Source of the DNA: a candidate division NC10 bacterium CSP1-5
GTDB lineage: Bacteria; Methylomirabilota; Methylomirabilia; Methylomirabilales; CSP1-5
DNA length: 64,000 bases
NCBI GenBank assembly: GCA_001443495.1
Contig: LDXR01000003.1
Location: 141,782-205,781 of the forward strand
Reading direction: 5' to 3'
The notes under the pieces are model-generated. The model did no database searches. It saw only the letters and a list, made by a program, of their open reading frames with translations, and was not told the origin of the DNA. This document shows, piece after piece, positions 26,692 to 35,808 of the stretch (the stretch's first letter is position 1; each line of letters opens with the position of its first letter). The translations under genes and the position numbers were made by a program.

Positions 26692-28218
26692 TTAGGCGGC
26701 CGCCTTCTGCGTCTTGAATTCCTCCTTGTACTCCCGGATGGCCTGCTCTATCTTTCGGCGGAGATCCTCGCCGATCTCCCGCTTTGCATCCAGCTCCCTG
26801 TAGATTTCGGGATAGCGTGTCTCGACGAACCGGGTGAGCCCCTGTTCGAACGCCCGAATCGCCTCCGCCGGAAGATCATCCACAAGTCCGTTGACCCCGG
26901 CGAAAACGATCAGGATCTGCCGCTCCACGGGCAGGGGAACGAACTGGTCCTGTTTCAGGATCTCGACCATCCGCTGGCCCCGGTTGAGCTGCGCCTGCGT
27001 CGCCTTGTCCAGCTCGGAGCCGAATTGGGCAAAGGCGGCCAGCTCCCGATACTGGGCCAGATCCAGGCGGAGGCGCCCCGCCACCTGCCGCATCGCCTTG
27101 ATCTGGGCGCTCCCCCCGACCCGCGAGACCGACAGCCCCACGTTCACCGCGGGCCGAATCCCCGCGTAGAAAAGGTCCGCCTCGAGATAAATCTGCCCGT
27201 CGGTGATGGAGATCACATTGGTCGGGATGTAGGCCGAGACATCGCCGAGCTGCGTCTCGATGATCGGCAGCGCGGTGAGCGAGCCGCCACCCAGCTCATC
27301 GTTGAGCTTGGCGGCCCGCTCCAGGAGTCTCGAGTGCAGGTAAAAGACGTCCCCCGGGTACGCCTCGCGCCCGGGCGGCCGCCGGAGCAGGAGCGAGAGC
27401 TGGCGGTAGGCCTGGGCGTGCTTGGAGAGGTCATCGTAGATGACCAGGGCGTGCTTCCCGTTGTCCCGGAAGTACTCCCCCATGGCGCATCCGGCGTACG
27501 GCGCGATGTACTGGAGCGGCGCCGGCTCCGAGGCCGTGGCCGCGACCACGGTGGAGTACGCCATGGCACCGCCGTCCTCGAGGATCTTCACGACCTGTGC
27601 CACGGTGGACCGCTTCTGTCCCACGGCGACGTAGATGCAGAAGACATCCTGCCCCTTCTGATTCAGGATGGTGTCCACCACCAGGGCGGTCTTCCCCGTC
27701 TGGCGATCGCCGATGATGAGCTCCCGCTGGCCCCGCCCGATGGGGATCATGGAGTCGATGGCCTTGATGCCGGTCTGGAGCGGCTCCTTGACCGGCCGGC
27801 GGTCCACCACCCCGGGCGCCAGCCGCTCGATGGGCCGATGCTCCCGGGCCTCGATGGGCCCCTTGCCGTCGATGGGCTGGCCAAGCGCACTGACGACGCG
27901 GCCGATCATCCCCTCGCCCACCGGCACCTCTGCGATCCGACCGGTCCGCTTGACCAGGTCCCCCTCTTTGATCGCCATAACTTCACCCAGGAGAATGGCC
28001 CCGACGTTATCCTCCTCCAGATTGAGGACCATGCCGATGACATCGTGGGGGAGCTCCAGCAGTTCACCCGCCATCACCTTCTCCAAGCCGTAGATCCGGG
28101 CGATCCCATCACCGACCTCGATCACGGTCCCGACCTCGGCGACATCCACGGCCGCCTCGTACCCCTTGAGCTGCTCCTTGATGAGCTCACTGATCTCGTC
28201 CGCGCGAATCTGTGCCAT
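26692..28218 (-). CDS. atpA: ATP synthase F1 alpha subunit
   Basis: 508 residues, non-catalytic nucleotide-binding subunit. Walker [11 protein letters not shown], arginine finger region within [20 protein letters not shown]-terminal [16 protein letters not shown]. Starts six bases after the atpH stop. Normal length. Confidence 0.98.
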   Translation of the reverse strand: MAQIRADEISELIKEQLKGYEAAVDVAEVGTVIEVGDGIARIYGLEKVMAGELLELPHDVIGMVLNLEEDNVGAILLGEVMAIKEGDLVKRTGRIAEVPVGEGMIGRVVSALGQPIDGKGPIEAREHRPIERLAPGVVDRRPVKEPLQTGIKAIDSMIPIGRGQRELIIGDRQTGKTALVVDTILNQKGQDVFCIYVAVGQKRSTVAQVVKILEDGGAMAYSTVVAATASEPAPLQYIAPYAGCAMGEYFRDNGKHALVIYDDLSKHAQAYRQLSLLLRRPPGREAYPGDVFYLHSRLLERAAKLNDELGGGSLTALPIIETQLGDVSAYIPTNVISITDGQIYLEADLFYAGIRPAVNVGLSVSRVGGSAQIKAMRQVAGRLRLDLAQYRELAAFAQFGSELDKATQAQLNRGQRMVEILKQDQFVPLPVERQILIVFAGVNGLVDDLPAEAIRAFEQGLTRFVETRYPEIYRELDAKREIGEDLRRKIEQAIREYKEEFKTQKAAA

Positions 28219-28224
28219 CGCTCG

Positions 28225-28767
28225 TTACTCCCTGAGGAGACGTTCCCGAAGCTGCCTGAGCTGCGTGCGGAGGCTGCCGTCATAGACGGTGCTCTCCACC
28301 TGGACCACGATCCCCCCGAGAATCGCCGGATCGACCCGCGGCTCCAAGAAGATGGTGCCCCCCAGGACCTGGGCCAACCGGCGGCGAAGGCCCTCCTGGA
28401 GATCGGGTGCGAGAGGGACCGCCGTCGTCACCGCCGCCTGGATTCGTCCCAAACGCTTATTCATCAGGTCGCGGTAGAGGAGAGCCATGGCCGGCAGGGC
28501 CTGCATCCGGTGCCGCGAGAGGAGGAGATCCAGAAACCGAGCGACGAGGGGAGCCAGGCCCATCCGCTGTGAGAGGCTCTTGAGGGTCTCTGCCTTGTTT
28601 CTGAGGAGGATGCCCGGATTGCCGAAGAAGGCAGCCATCGCTGGGTCCTGATGCCAGAGCGTCGCCACACGCTCGAGCTCCGTGCCGACCGCTTCCAGGG
28701 CATCCGCCTCGGCGGCCGCCTCCCCGAGGGCCTTGGCATAGCGCTTGGCCAACCCAGCCGCAATCAC
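28225..28767 (-). CDS. atpH: ATP synthase F1 delta subunit
   Basis: 180 residues; stator subunit joining F1 alpha to the b subunits. N-terminal helical bundle (AKRYAKALGEAAAEADALEAV) and the conserved C-terminal segment DPAILGGIVVQVESTVYDGSLRTQLRQLRERL (both halves under the family pattern). It overlaps atpF by four bases. Confidence 0.96.
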   Translation of the reverse strand: MIAAGLAKRYAKALGEAAAEADALEAVGTELERVATLWHQDPAMAAFFGNPGILLRNKAETLKSLSQRMGLAPLVARFLDLLLSRHRMQALPAMALLYRDLMNKRLGRIQAAVTTAVPLAPDLQEGLRRRLAQVLGGTIFLEPRVDPAILGGIVVQVESTVYDGSLRTQLRQLRERLLRE

Positions 28768-29360
28768 GAGGTCCCCCCCAGCTCCTGAATCGTCTGCTCC
28801 GCAAGGCGTCGGTGATCCGCTTCCGTCAGGCTCCGCCGCAGGAGCCGCTCCGCCGCCGTGAGAGACAGATGGACCGCTTCACCGCGCAGCTCGGCCTTGG
28901 CGCGGCGCACCTCCTGTTCGATCTCGGACCGGGCCTGAGTGAGCAGGCGGTGGGCCTCGTCGCGTGACTGCTGGATCAAGCGCTCGCGCTCCTCGGCCAT
29001 CTCCCGATCCATCTGCTGCCGAAGGGCGGCCGCCTCCTGGCGGGCCGCCCGCAGCGATTCCTCGTGCTCGGCGCGCGCGCGGACCACTTCGTCCCGGGCC
29101 CGCTTGGCCTCTTCCAGGGAATGGCGGATCCCCTCGGCTCGCTTCTCCATGAAGGCAGAGAGGGGCTTGAAGAGGAACTTGTAGAGGATACCTGCAAGGA
29201 TGAGGAAATTGATCGCCTGCAGCAGCAGCGTGATGTCCAGGTTCACGATCCCGGGGGCGTGTTCCTTCTCGGCCGCAGCGGCCCAACTCACCTGCGGAAC
29301 GACTCCCAGGAGCAGGCTCACGATGCCGCTCCCGAGCCCAGAGGTTCTGACCCGCTCCAT
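28764..29360 (-). CDS. atpF: ATP synthase F0 b subunit
   Basis: 198 residues from the ATG at 29360 (GGAGAG upstream; frame open to 29414). A leading hydrophobic stretch (SLLLGVVPQVSWAAAA) looks like a cleavable signal, followed by the membrane helix (LDITLLLQAINFLILAGILY) and a long charged coiled coil that reaches up to delta. The signal-like extension before the anchor helix is also seen in b subunits of some Desulfobacterota. Only one b gene is present here, and atpB/atpE are missing between it and atpI. Confidence 0.93.
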   Translation of the reverse strand: MERVRTSGLGSGIVSLLLGVVPQVSWAAAAEKEHAPGIVNLDITLLLQAINFLILAGILYKFLFKPLSAFMEKRAEGIRHSLEEAKRARDEVVRARAEHEESLRAARQEAAALRQQMDREMAEERERLIQQSRDEAHRLLTQARSEIEQEVRRAKAELRGEAVHLSLTAAERLLRRSLTEADHRRLAEQTIQELGGTS

Positions 29361-29410
29361 CGTCTCTCCACCATGGATCGACAAAGACCCGGCAGCGATG
29401 CGGTCATCCT

Positions 29411-29854
29411 TCACGCCGATTCCCCCGTGTCATCGTCACCAGCAGACCCTGCCGCCAGGAGCGCGACCGGCCCCACCAAGAGCCCGATGGCCAGACCGAA
29501 CACCTGAACAGGAAGAAACTTCAGAACGAGGAAAAGCACGATCCCGATCCCGAGGAAGCGAAGGAGCGAACCGCTTACGAGGCGGGGGAGAACCCTTGTC
29601 GTCTCCGAGGTGATAGTGCGGGTAACCGCCTGGCGCAACAGCTCCAGGTTCGCGACCGCGATCCCACCGCCGATCGCATAGCCCACCGCCCAACGCCACC
29701 CGCCCAAGACCAGAGAAAAAAGGAAACCGCCCCCGATAAGGATAAGGGCGGTTCGGTGCGTCCTCCGGCCGAGCGCCTCGGGATCGCCCTGCCCACCCGT
29801 CCCTTCAGGGGCTCCCCTCGCCCAAAGGCGCCATAAGCTAGCACGGCCCTTCAT
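29411..29854 (-). CDS. atpI: AtpI/ATP synthase subunit I-like membrane protein
   Basis: 147 residues with four hydrophobic segments (ALILIGGGFLFSLVL, AVGYAIGGGIAVANLEL, FLGIGIVLFLVLKFLPV, VFGLAIGLLVGPVALLAAG), the arrangement of ATP synthase protein I, which assists c-ring assembly or magnesium uptake. It precedes atpF where atpI-atpB-atpE usually stand, so subunits a and c must be encoded elsewhere. The only in-frame start is ATG 29854, which conflicts with a good promoter match inside its first codons. Confidence 0.75.
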   Translation of the reverse strand: MKGRASLWRLWARGAPEGTGGQGDPEALGRRTHRTALILIGGGFLFSLVLGGWRWAVGYAIGGGIAVANLELLRQAVTRTITSETTRVLPRLVSGSLLRFLGIGIVLFLVLKFLPVQVFGLAIGLLVGPVALLAAGSAGDDDTGESA

Positions 29855-29864
29855 TGGGTGTCAA
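29835..29864 (-). promoter_or_regulatory. Promoter-like TTGACA-18-TAGCTT at the start of atpI
   Basis: Minus strand TTGACA (29859-29864), 18-base spacer, TAGCTT (29835-29840). If used, transcription would begin near 29828, inside the atpI frame, and would serve atpF onward. May be coincidental. Confidence 0.35.
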
Positions 29865-29914
29865 GCCTTCTCCGACGCCTCCAGGAGGCAGTCGCGGGGT
29901 GGGGAATTGGGTGA

Positions 29915-31039
29915 TCAGGCCAGGGAGTCGGGCTGGGCCCGGCGGCGGACCTCGCGGATCGTCCCTCCGCCCAGCACCAGATCGGGGTCTTCCCGATCGT
30001 AAAAGACCACCGCCTGGCCAGGGGTGATGGCGCGGACCGGGCGGGCAAATCGCGCGAGAACCTGCCCATCTGCGAGAGGTGCTATTGTGGCCTCCTCCAG
30101 CGGGTGGCGGTACCGAATGGTCGCAAACACTGAGCGTGCTTCGGTGAGCTCCTCGCCGGCGACAAAATTCACCCGGTGCGCAACCAGGGTGTCGGCAAAG
30201 AGATCCGCCTCCCGGCCCACCACCACCTCGTTCCGCTCCGGGTCCACGGCGACCACGTAATACGGGCCTCGACCCCCGATCTTCAGACCCCGCCGCTGCC
30301 CGATTGTGAAGAGGGGGACCCCCGCGTGCGTCCCCAGCATGTCGCCGCTCTGATCGCGGATGGGCCCGGGGCGCATCGCTTCAGGAGCCCGTTCCCGGAG
30401 CAGTCCACGGTAATCGCCGTTGGGGAGGAAACAGAGCTCTTGGCTCTCGGGCTTGTGCGCCACGCGAATCCCCAGGCGCGCGGCCAACGCCCGGACCTCA
30501 CTCTTGCGCATCGTCCCCAAGGGGAAGCGAATCCGTCGAAGCTGGGATTGGGTGAGTCCGTAGAGGAAGTAGCTCTGATCCTTGCCGCGATCAATCCCCC
30601 GCTTGAGCAGGACCTGACCGGTGGCCGGGTCCAGCGCTGTTCGCGCATAGTGGCCCGTGGCGACAAACGCCGCCTCCCAGGCGAGGGCCCGCCGGAGGAG
30701 AGAGCCGAACTTGACCTCCGTGTTACAGGTGGCGCAGGGGAGGGGGGTCCGTCCCGCCGCATATTCCCGACAGAACGGGGTAATCACGTGCTCATCAAAT
30801 TCGCGCTCGACGTTCAGCAGATAGTGTGGAAACCCGAGGTGGGCCGCCATCAGGCGGGCATCGTCATAGGTCTCCGGGGTGCAGCAACTCTGGTGGGAAG
30901 ATGCGACAGGGGTCTGGGTCGAAAGATTCCAGACCTTCAGCGTGACACCGACAACTTCATACCCTTGTTCCTGAAGCAGGGCAGCCGTGACGGCGCTGTC
31001 CACGCCGCCACTCATCGCCACAACCACCCGCATGCCCAT
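29915..31039 (-). CDS. mnmA: tRNA-specific 2-thiouridylase MnmA
   Basis: 374 residues. Thiolates U34 of tRNA Lys, Glu and Gln using ATP and persulfide sulfur. PP-loop ATPase motif VAMSGGVDSAVTAALL at the N-terminus, catalytic Cys in RTPLPCATCNTEVKFG, second Cys in SQELCFLPNGDY, and the C-terminal barrel (GQAVVFYDREDPDLVLGGG). ATG 31039 or 31033 fits the family start; the frame runs open to 31183 over the bactofilin gene end. Confidence 0.95.
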   Translation of the reverse strand: MGMRVVVAMSGGVDSAVTAALLQEQGYEVVGVTLKVWNLSTQTPVASSHQSCCTPETYDDARLMAAHLGFPHYLLNVEREFDEHVITPFCREYAAGRTPLPCATCNTEVKFGSLLRRALAWEAAFVATGHYARTALDPATGQVLLKRGIDRGKDQSYFLYGLTQSQLRRIRFPLGTMRKSEVRALAARLGIRVAHKPESQELCFLPNGDYRGLLRERAPEAMRPGPIRDQSGDMLGTHAGVPLFTIGQRRGLKIGGRGPYYVVAVDPERNEVVVGREADLFADTLVAHRVNFVAGEELTEARSVFATIRYRHPLEEATIAPLADGQVLARFARPVRAITPGQAVVFYDREDPDLVLGGGTIREVRRRAQPDSLA

Positions 31040-31074
31040 TGTGAGATCTTTCGCGTCCCCTCTGCGGTGGGTTT

Positions 31075-31473
31075 CTATCTCTCCGCCGCAGAATCCCCGC
31101 CGGGAGGAGGAGCCGATACCTCGTCCATGGCCCCCATGTCGCAGGTGCCATTCAGCGCGGCCCCCTCCATCACCACGAGACACGGGGTGCTGATCTTTCC
31201 GATGACCCTGCTCGAGGCGAGGAGCTCGATTCGCTTCTTGGCGCGGATGGTCCCTTCGATCTTCCCGTTGGAGATCAGGCTTCCCACGTCCACGTTCGCC
31301 CGGAGGATCCCTCCTTCCCCCACGATGAGCAGTTCATCCCCCACTACCTCGCCCTCGAGCCGACCGTCGATGCGCACCGTCCCCTGAAACGAGAGAACCC
31401 CCTTGAACTCGGTCCCCTCGCCGAGGAAAGCCTTGATCTCGCCAATCTGTTGTGCGTCCCTTTCCCGCGCCAT
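31075..31473 (-). CDS. Bactofilin (polymer-forming cytoskeletal protein)
   Basis: 132 residues. Central bactofilin domain (about 15-112), a right-handed beta-helix recognisable from its repeating G-x-I/V pattern: FKGVLSFQGTVRIDGRLEGE, LLIVGEGGILRANVDVG, LISNGKIEGTIRA. Polar tails on both sides. Bactofilins assemble into non-polar filaments affecting cell shape, polarity or ParABS position. ATG 31473 has a GGGGA site; the longer frame to 31500 lacks one. A sigma70-type promoter lies about 50 bases upstream. Confidence 0.93.
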   Translation of the reverse strand: MARERDAQQIGEIKAFLGEGTEFKGVLSFQGTVRIDGRLEGEVVGDELLIVGEGGILRANVDVGSLISNGKIEGTIRAKKRIELLASSRVIGKISTPCLVVMEGAALNGTCDMGAMDEVSAPPPGGDSAAER

Positions 31474-31526
31474 GAGCCGCGATCCCCACCCATTGTTCAC
31501 CTGCGCTCAAGCGACGATGGGCGTTG

Positions 31527-31555
31527 ACGCTACCATGAAAGCCCATCCCTGTCAA
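31527..31555 (-). promoter_or_regulatory. Bactofilin promoter
   Basis: Minus strand TTGACA (31550-31555), 17-base spacer, TAGCGT (31527-31532); start near 31520. The -35 is perfect, the -10 weak. Confidence 0.45.
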
Positions 31556-31611
31556 ACCCTTCCTCGGGTTGATGTCCCGACTCACCTCTGATATTCTGGA
31601 GATTACGGAGC

Positions 31612-32373
31612 GTGAGCGTGCGGACTACAGTCACCCTCGTCCTTGCTCTATTCTCGTTCGCGGCGGCAACCCCGCAGGCGACGAGCATCCCTTTTCCTGA
31701 AGAACTCTTGAAGGGTGAGCAACGGAGGCCCGTGAAGGAGGTCGTGGAAGACTTCACCCTCCATCGACAGGTGGGCGGCCTCCGCCTGTTGGGGAGACAG
31801 TCGGTTTTTGAGTACCTGGTGGCACGCCCCGACTTCGCCGCGAGCCTGGCGCATGCGGCAGGGGTACTCAAGTACACCGTAACGCGCCAAGGGCCTGCGG
31901 AGTATTGGGCGGATGACCACAAGGGGCTCACCGGCCGCCTCGAGATTCTTCAGGCCGCCGAGGGGCAAAAGGTCTTCTATGCCCAGGGGAGGTACAAGAA
32001 AGGGATCATTCGCATCCCAGGCCGCGTTGCACTGGTCGTGCACTCTGCCGAGGGGAGAGAGGGGGACTCCTTCTATGTGGAGAACACCATTTCGGCCTTC
32101 GTCAGGGTGGACGCCGCGCTGCTCGATCCCCTCGCCCGCCTCTTCCGACCGATCGTGGAGCGCATCATGAACAATAAGGTCGCGTTTTTCTTCCGGAAGG
32201 CCAACGAACTTTCCACCAAGCTCGCCCAGGACCCCGAGGCGGTCCTGCAAAAGCTTCCCCCCGACACCTGGCAGAAAGAGGTCGCAGAGCTCCGGATCCT
32301 CCTCAAGGCCGATCAAGCCGACATCGGCCATCGCCGCCAGGCTCAAACTCGTCTGAGCCGAACATCCCCCTAA
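31612..32373 (+). CDS. Secreted protein of unknown function
   Basis: 253 residues. A signal peptide (TTVTLVLALFSFAAATPQA) precedes a mixed alpha/beta domain with no recognised family; notable pieces are HRQVGGLRLLGRQSVFEYLV and ALVVHSAEGREGDSFYVEN. It resembles periplasmic lipid- or cofactor-binding proteins only in general character. GTG at 31612 or, better spaced from GGAG, GTG at 31618. Convergent with the AsmA-like gene across a shared terminator. Confidence 0.75.
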   Translation: MSVRTTVTLVLALFSFAAATPQATSIPFPEELLKGEQRRPVKEVVEDFTLHRQVGGLRLLGRQSVFEYLVARPDFAASLAHAAGVLKYTVTRQGPAEYWADDHKGLTGRLEILQAAEGQKVFYAQGRYKKGIIRIPGRVALVVHSAEGREGDSFYVENTISAFVRVDAALLDPLARLFRPIVERIMNNKVAFFFRKANELSTKLAQDPEAVLQKLPPDTWQKEVAELRILLKADQADIGHRRQAQTRLSRTSP

Positions 32374-32411
32374 CGTGCTGACCGGGCACTGAGCACGGCG
32401 TAAAAGCAAGA

Positions 32412-32438
32412 CGCCCGAGGGCACATGCCCGTCGGGCG
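32412..32438. terminator. Bidirectional hairpin terminator
   Basis: CGCCCGA-GGGC-ACAT-GCCC-G-TCGGGCG: an eleven-pair stem with one bulge between two convergent genes. No long T-run, but AAAA/TTTT tracts nearby. Confidence 0.65.
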
Positions 32439-32483
32439 ACACGAATCCCGTCACGTCCTCTTGGGAGACTTCGACCCAGGCAT

Positions 32484-33245
32484 TTACTTGCCGAAGAGGC
32501 CCTTGAGCTTTTCGCCGAGGCCCTTTCCGCCTCCCGCGGCGCCCTCGGCCTCCTTCCGGGCCTTCTCGGCGAGCCCCTTGATATCGACGTTCGCCACGGC
32601 CTTCGCCGCATTGCGATTCACTTCTTCCAGGATCTTTTCGACCACATCGGCCATCGAGACCCCCTGGCCCTTCTTGCCGATGTCCCTCATCTCTATGTCG
32701 GGCAGCACCACGGTGGTCGACTGAGCCTGGAGCGGCACGCCAACGCTCACGTTGAGCTTCGATTTCTCCACGCGGAGTCTGTCGATGATGACCTTCTTCC
32801 CACCCCCCTGGGCCTGCGGCGTTCCTGATCCATCCTTGGCCCCAGCACCAGCGTAGGCCTCGACATTCTTCTGGAGAGCCGCCAGATTGCTGCCCCTCGG
32901 ACCCAGCTCATAGGTGATCTCCGGTGCGCTGATGACGATCTCCCGGATGGCGACCGTATCCGAGAGCAGCGAGCGAACATCGAGGGACACACTCATCGCG
33001 CCCAGCGTAAACGCGCTGGGCGTCTTGAAGCCCTGCGGGTTTCCCACGATCAAGTTGGACAGCGACGCGTTTCCCGAGAAGGGAGAGACGTTCACACTGC
33101 CAAGCTTGACCTCGCTCTTGGTGGCCTGGGGGCCGTACGTCTCCACCGCCGACCGGATCACCCGATTGAGCGAGAGATACAGAAATACGAGCCCGCCCAC
33201 AATCAGCACAACGACAATGACACCGATCAGCATGAGCCTTTTCAC
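32484..33245 (-). CDS. AsmA/DUF748-like inner-membrane anchored protein
   Basis: 253 residues. One N-terminal transmembrane helix (LMLIGVIVVVLIVGGLVFLYLSL), then a beta-rich periplasmic domain starting VKLGSVNVSPFSGNASLSNL and continuing IREIVISAPEITYELG, the repeated strand pattern of AsmA/TamB-type bridge proteins. A gly/lys-rich helical tail ends it. Larger family members move phospholipids to the outer membrane; this short form may be a regulator or partial version. A strong promoter (33319-33348) lies upstream. Confidence 0.75.
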   Translation of the reverse strand: MKRLMLIGVIVVVLIVGGLVFLYLSLNRVIRSAVETYGPQATKSEVKLGSVNVSPFSGNASLSNLIVGNPQGFKTPSAFTLGAMSVSLDVRSLLSDTVAIREIVISAPEITYELGPRGSNLAALQKNVEAYAGAGAKDGSGTPQAQGGGKKVIIDRLRVEKSKLNVSVGVPLQAQSTTVVLPDIEMRDIGKKGQGVSMADVVEKILEEVNRNAAKAVANVDIKGLAEKARKEAEGAAGGGKGLGEKLKGLFGK

Positions 33246-33318
33246 CGTCTTTCCCCTCCATCGATGCGGATTGTTTGGCCAGATGCGAACAGCGTTGAGG
33301 CGTGAAGAGGTGTGCGCG

Positions 33319-33348
33319 AATATACCGGGAAGCGCTTCTGTTTGTCAA
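33319..33348 (-). promoter_or_regulatory. Sigma70-type promoter of AsmA-like gene
   Basis: Minus strand TTGACA (33343-33348), 18-base spacer, TATATT (33319-33324); start near 33312, leader about 67 bases. Confidence 0.7.
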
Positions 33349-33516
33349 ACCCGTACGAAGGTCGGGGTTGAATCCCGGATTCTCGCTCGGCCTGCCGGTC
33401 AGGGGTCGGGTCTCAGCGCCCGCGCGCGGAGGAAGTGCACCAGGTTGGTCATCAGGGGCATCGGCGTTCGGAGAATCCCCCGGGGAGGCTTCGTTGAAGG
33501 GGCTCGCCCGCAGACC

Positions 33517-35673
33517 TCACGGTGCGCGATGCCCCTCGAACCCGCAGCTCTTTCCGCCAACGGCGGGCAGGTACAGTTCGAGCAGGTAGTCCTTCACCAT
33601 GCGGTCGCTGTTGAACCGCCAGCCCAGTGTTTTGATCGCATGCTTCATCCGCCGTACCCACCGGACGGGGACGCCGTGCTCGTTGCGGTCGTAGAACTCC
33701 GGGACCACTTGCTCCTCGAGCACCCGGTAGAGTGCCTCCGCGTCGCGGGCCCGCTGAACCGCGGGGTCGGCGTGCTCACGGCCGCCGCTGATGGTGAAGC
33801 CGTTCAGTCCATCGGCAGCCTCCGCCCACCAGCCGTCGAGGACAGAACAGTTCAGCCCGCCGTTCAGCAGCACCTTTTGCCCGCTCGTGCCGCAGGCCTC
33901 CTTGGGATGCTCGGGCGTATTGAGCCAGAGGTCCACACCCTGCACCAGGTGGCGCGCCACCCACATATCATAGTCCTCGATGAAGGCAATTCTCGTCCGG
34001 AACCGCGGGTCCCTCATCAGCTCGCAGATCTGCTGGATGAGCCGCTTGCCTTCATGGTCCTGTGGATGGGCCTTGCCCGCGAAGACGATCTGGGCAGGTC
34101 GGTCCGGGTGATTGAGGATAGCGTCGAGGCGCCCCAGATCTGACAGGATCAAGGTTGCGCGCTTGTAGGCGGCGAACCGGCGGCTGAAGCCGATGGTCAG
34201 GATCCCGTCATCGAGGGCGGCCACAGTAACGTGGGCGGGATCGGTCCCGCGCAGGCGGGCGAGGCGGAGGGCGAGCCGGCGGCGGACGAACCGGATCAGG
34301 CCATGCCGCAAGACCTGGTGCTCCTCCCAGAGCTCGGTATCGCTGACCCTGTCGATATCCTGCCAGAACTCATAGAAGCTCATCCGGGTCTCCCACAGCT
34401 TGCCCAGGTGTCTGACGTAGAGGCGAGACATGCTGGGCGCCAGCCACGATTTCGCATGGACGCCATTCGTGATATGCCCGATCGGCACCTCGCTCTCCTC
34501 CCGGCCTGGCCAAACGGCCTTCCACATCCTGCGGGAGGTCTCGGCGTGCAGGGCGCTGACCGCGTTCCGCCGCCGCGAGAGCCTGAGACCCAGCACCGTC
34601 ATGCAAAAGGGCCCGGAATGATCATCGGGCCGGATGCGGCCCAGGGCCATGAACTCCTCAAGGCCTATGCCGCACTCCACGATAAGCCAGCCGAGGTTCG
34701 CCTTGATCAGGTCGGGAGCGAATCGGTCATGCCCGGCGTCAACAGGGGTGTGCGTGGTGAAGACGGTTCGCCGCTTGACGTTCTCGAGTGCCGTGTCGTA
34801 GTCCTCTCCCTGCTCCTTCATCCGCAGCCGAAGCGCCTCGAGTGGGGCAAAGGTACAGTGGCCCTCGTTGAGATGCAGGACCGCGGGTTCGATCCCTATC
34901 GCCCGCAGCGCGCGATAGCCTCCGATGCCGAGGACGATCTCTTGGCGGATGCGCATTGTCTCGCCCCCGCCGTAGAGGACGCGGGTCATCTCGCGGTCGG
35001 CTTGACCGTTGTCCTCGATATCCGAATCCAGTAGGAACAAGCGCACGCGGCCCACATTGAGCTGCCAGATCTGCAGCCTGACATCGTGGTCCCCCGTCCG
35101 CACCGCCACAATCACGGGGTGCCCCTTGCCGTCGAGCACCTGGCTGATGGGCATCGTCTCGATGCGAGAGCTGGGGTAGCTTTCCTGCTGCCACCCATTC
35201 TCGTCGATCCGCTGGCTGAAGTAGCTGTGCCTGTAAAAGAGGCCAACGCCTACCATCGGAATGTTCAGGTCCGAAGCGCTCTTGAGGTGGTCCCCCGCCA
35301 GGATCCCCAGGCCGCCGCAATAGACCGGCAGCGATTCGTGCAGGCCGAACTCCGCACAGAAGTAGGCCACCGGTTGCCGCCACAAAGGGCCGGCGTGCTT
35401 CTGGCCGAAACTCTGCGAGGGATTGAGGTATTCCCCGAGGCGCCGAAACTGGAAGTTGATGCGGCTCTCGATGGCCTTTCCTTCGACACGAGTGGCGAGT
35501 TCTTCATCATTCAGGTTCCCGAGAAAAACGACGGGATTGTGGCTGGAGTGGCGCCACAGATCCGGGTCGATGTCGCGAAAGATCTCTACGACCTCTGGCT
35601 CCCAGGTCCACCAGAGATTCTGCGCCATCTCGGCGAGGCGCCGCCGCAGCACGGCTGCTTTGTTCTCACCCAT
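33517..35673 (-). CDS. glgP: Alpha-glucan phosphorylase (GT35, DUF3417-type)
   Basis: 718 residues. Releases glucose-1-phosphate from glycogen or maltodextrin in the cytoplasm. The N-terminal DUF3417 region (AEMAQNLWWTWEPEVVEIFR) marks the short bacterial/archaeal phosphorylase subfamily; the catalytic part has YFCAEFGLHESLPVYCGGLG, and the pyridoxal-phosphate lysine lies in ACGTSGQKVLLNGGLN. ATG 35673 has a GGAGAG site. No other glycogen gene is adjacent. A near-consensus sigma54 promoter 54 bases upstream suggests control by nitrogen, carbon or stress signals through an NtrC-type activator. Confidence 0.95.
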   Translation of the reverse strand: MGENKAAVLRRRLAEMAQNLWWTWEPEVVEIFRDIDPDLWRHSSHNPVVFLGNLNDEELATRVEGKAIESRINFQFRRLGEYLNPSQSFGQKHAGPLWRQPVAYFCAEFGLHESLPVYCGGLGILAGDHLKSASDLNIPMVGVGLFYRHSYFSQRIDENGWQQESYPSSRIETMPISQVLDGKGHPVIVAVRTGDHDVRLQIWQLNVGRVRLFLLDSDIEDNGQADREMTRVLYGGGETMRIRQEIVLGIGGYRALRAIGIEPAVLHLNEGHCTFAPLEALRLRMKEQGEDYDTALENVKRRTVFTTHTPVDAGHDRFAPDLIKANLGWLIVECGIGLEEFMALGRIRPDDHSGPFCMTVLGLRLSRRRNAVSALHAETSRRMWKAVWPGREESEVPIGHITNGVHAKSWLAPSMSRLYVRHLGKLWETRMSFYEFWQDIDRVSDTELWEEHQVLRHGLIRFVRRRLALRLARLRGTDPAHVTVAALDDGILTIGFSRRFAAYKRATLILSDLGRLDAILNHPDRPAQIVFAGKAHPQDHEGKRLIQQICELMRDPRFRTRIAFIEDYDMWVARHLVQGVDLWLNTPEHPKEACGTSGQKVLLNGGLNCSVLDGWWAEAADGLNGFTISGGREHADPAVQRARDAEALYRVLEEQVVPEFYDRNEHGVPVRWVRRMKHAIKTLGWRFNSDRMVKDYLLELYLPAVGGKSCGFEGHRAP

Positions 35674-35726
35674 TCGAGCTCTCCATCATCAGGGACAGGT
35701 GAACAGGGTCACCCGGTATGCGATAA

Positions 35727-35742
35727 AGCATACTTCGTGCCA
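35727..35742 (-). promoter_or_regulatory. Sigma54 (-24/-12) promoter of glgP
   Basis: Minus strand TGGCACG-AAGT-ATGCT: seven of seven bases in the -24 box and the invariant GC at correct ten-base spacing. Predicted start near 35716, about 43 bases ahead of the ATG. Confidence 0.7.
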
Positions 35743-35808
35743 CCCAGGAAGCATCAAGGGTAGCGAAGGCTATCCCGGTAGGGTTTCAGCTGACGTGTCA
35801 CACCGGGG

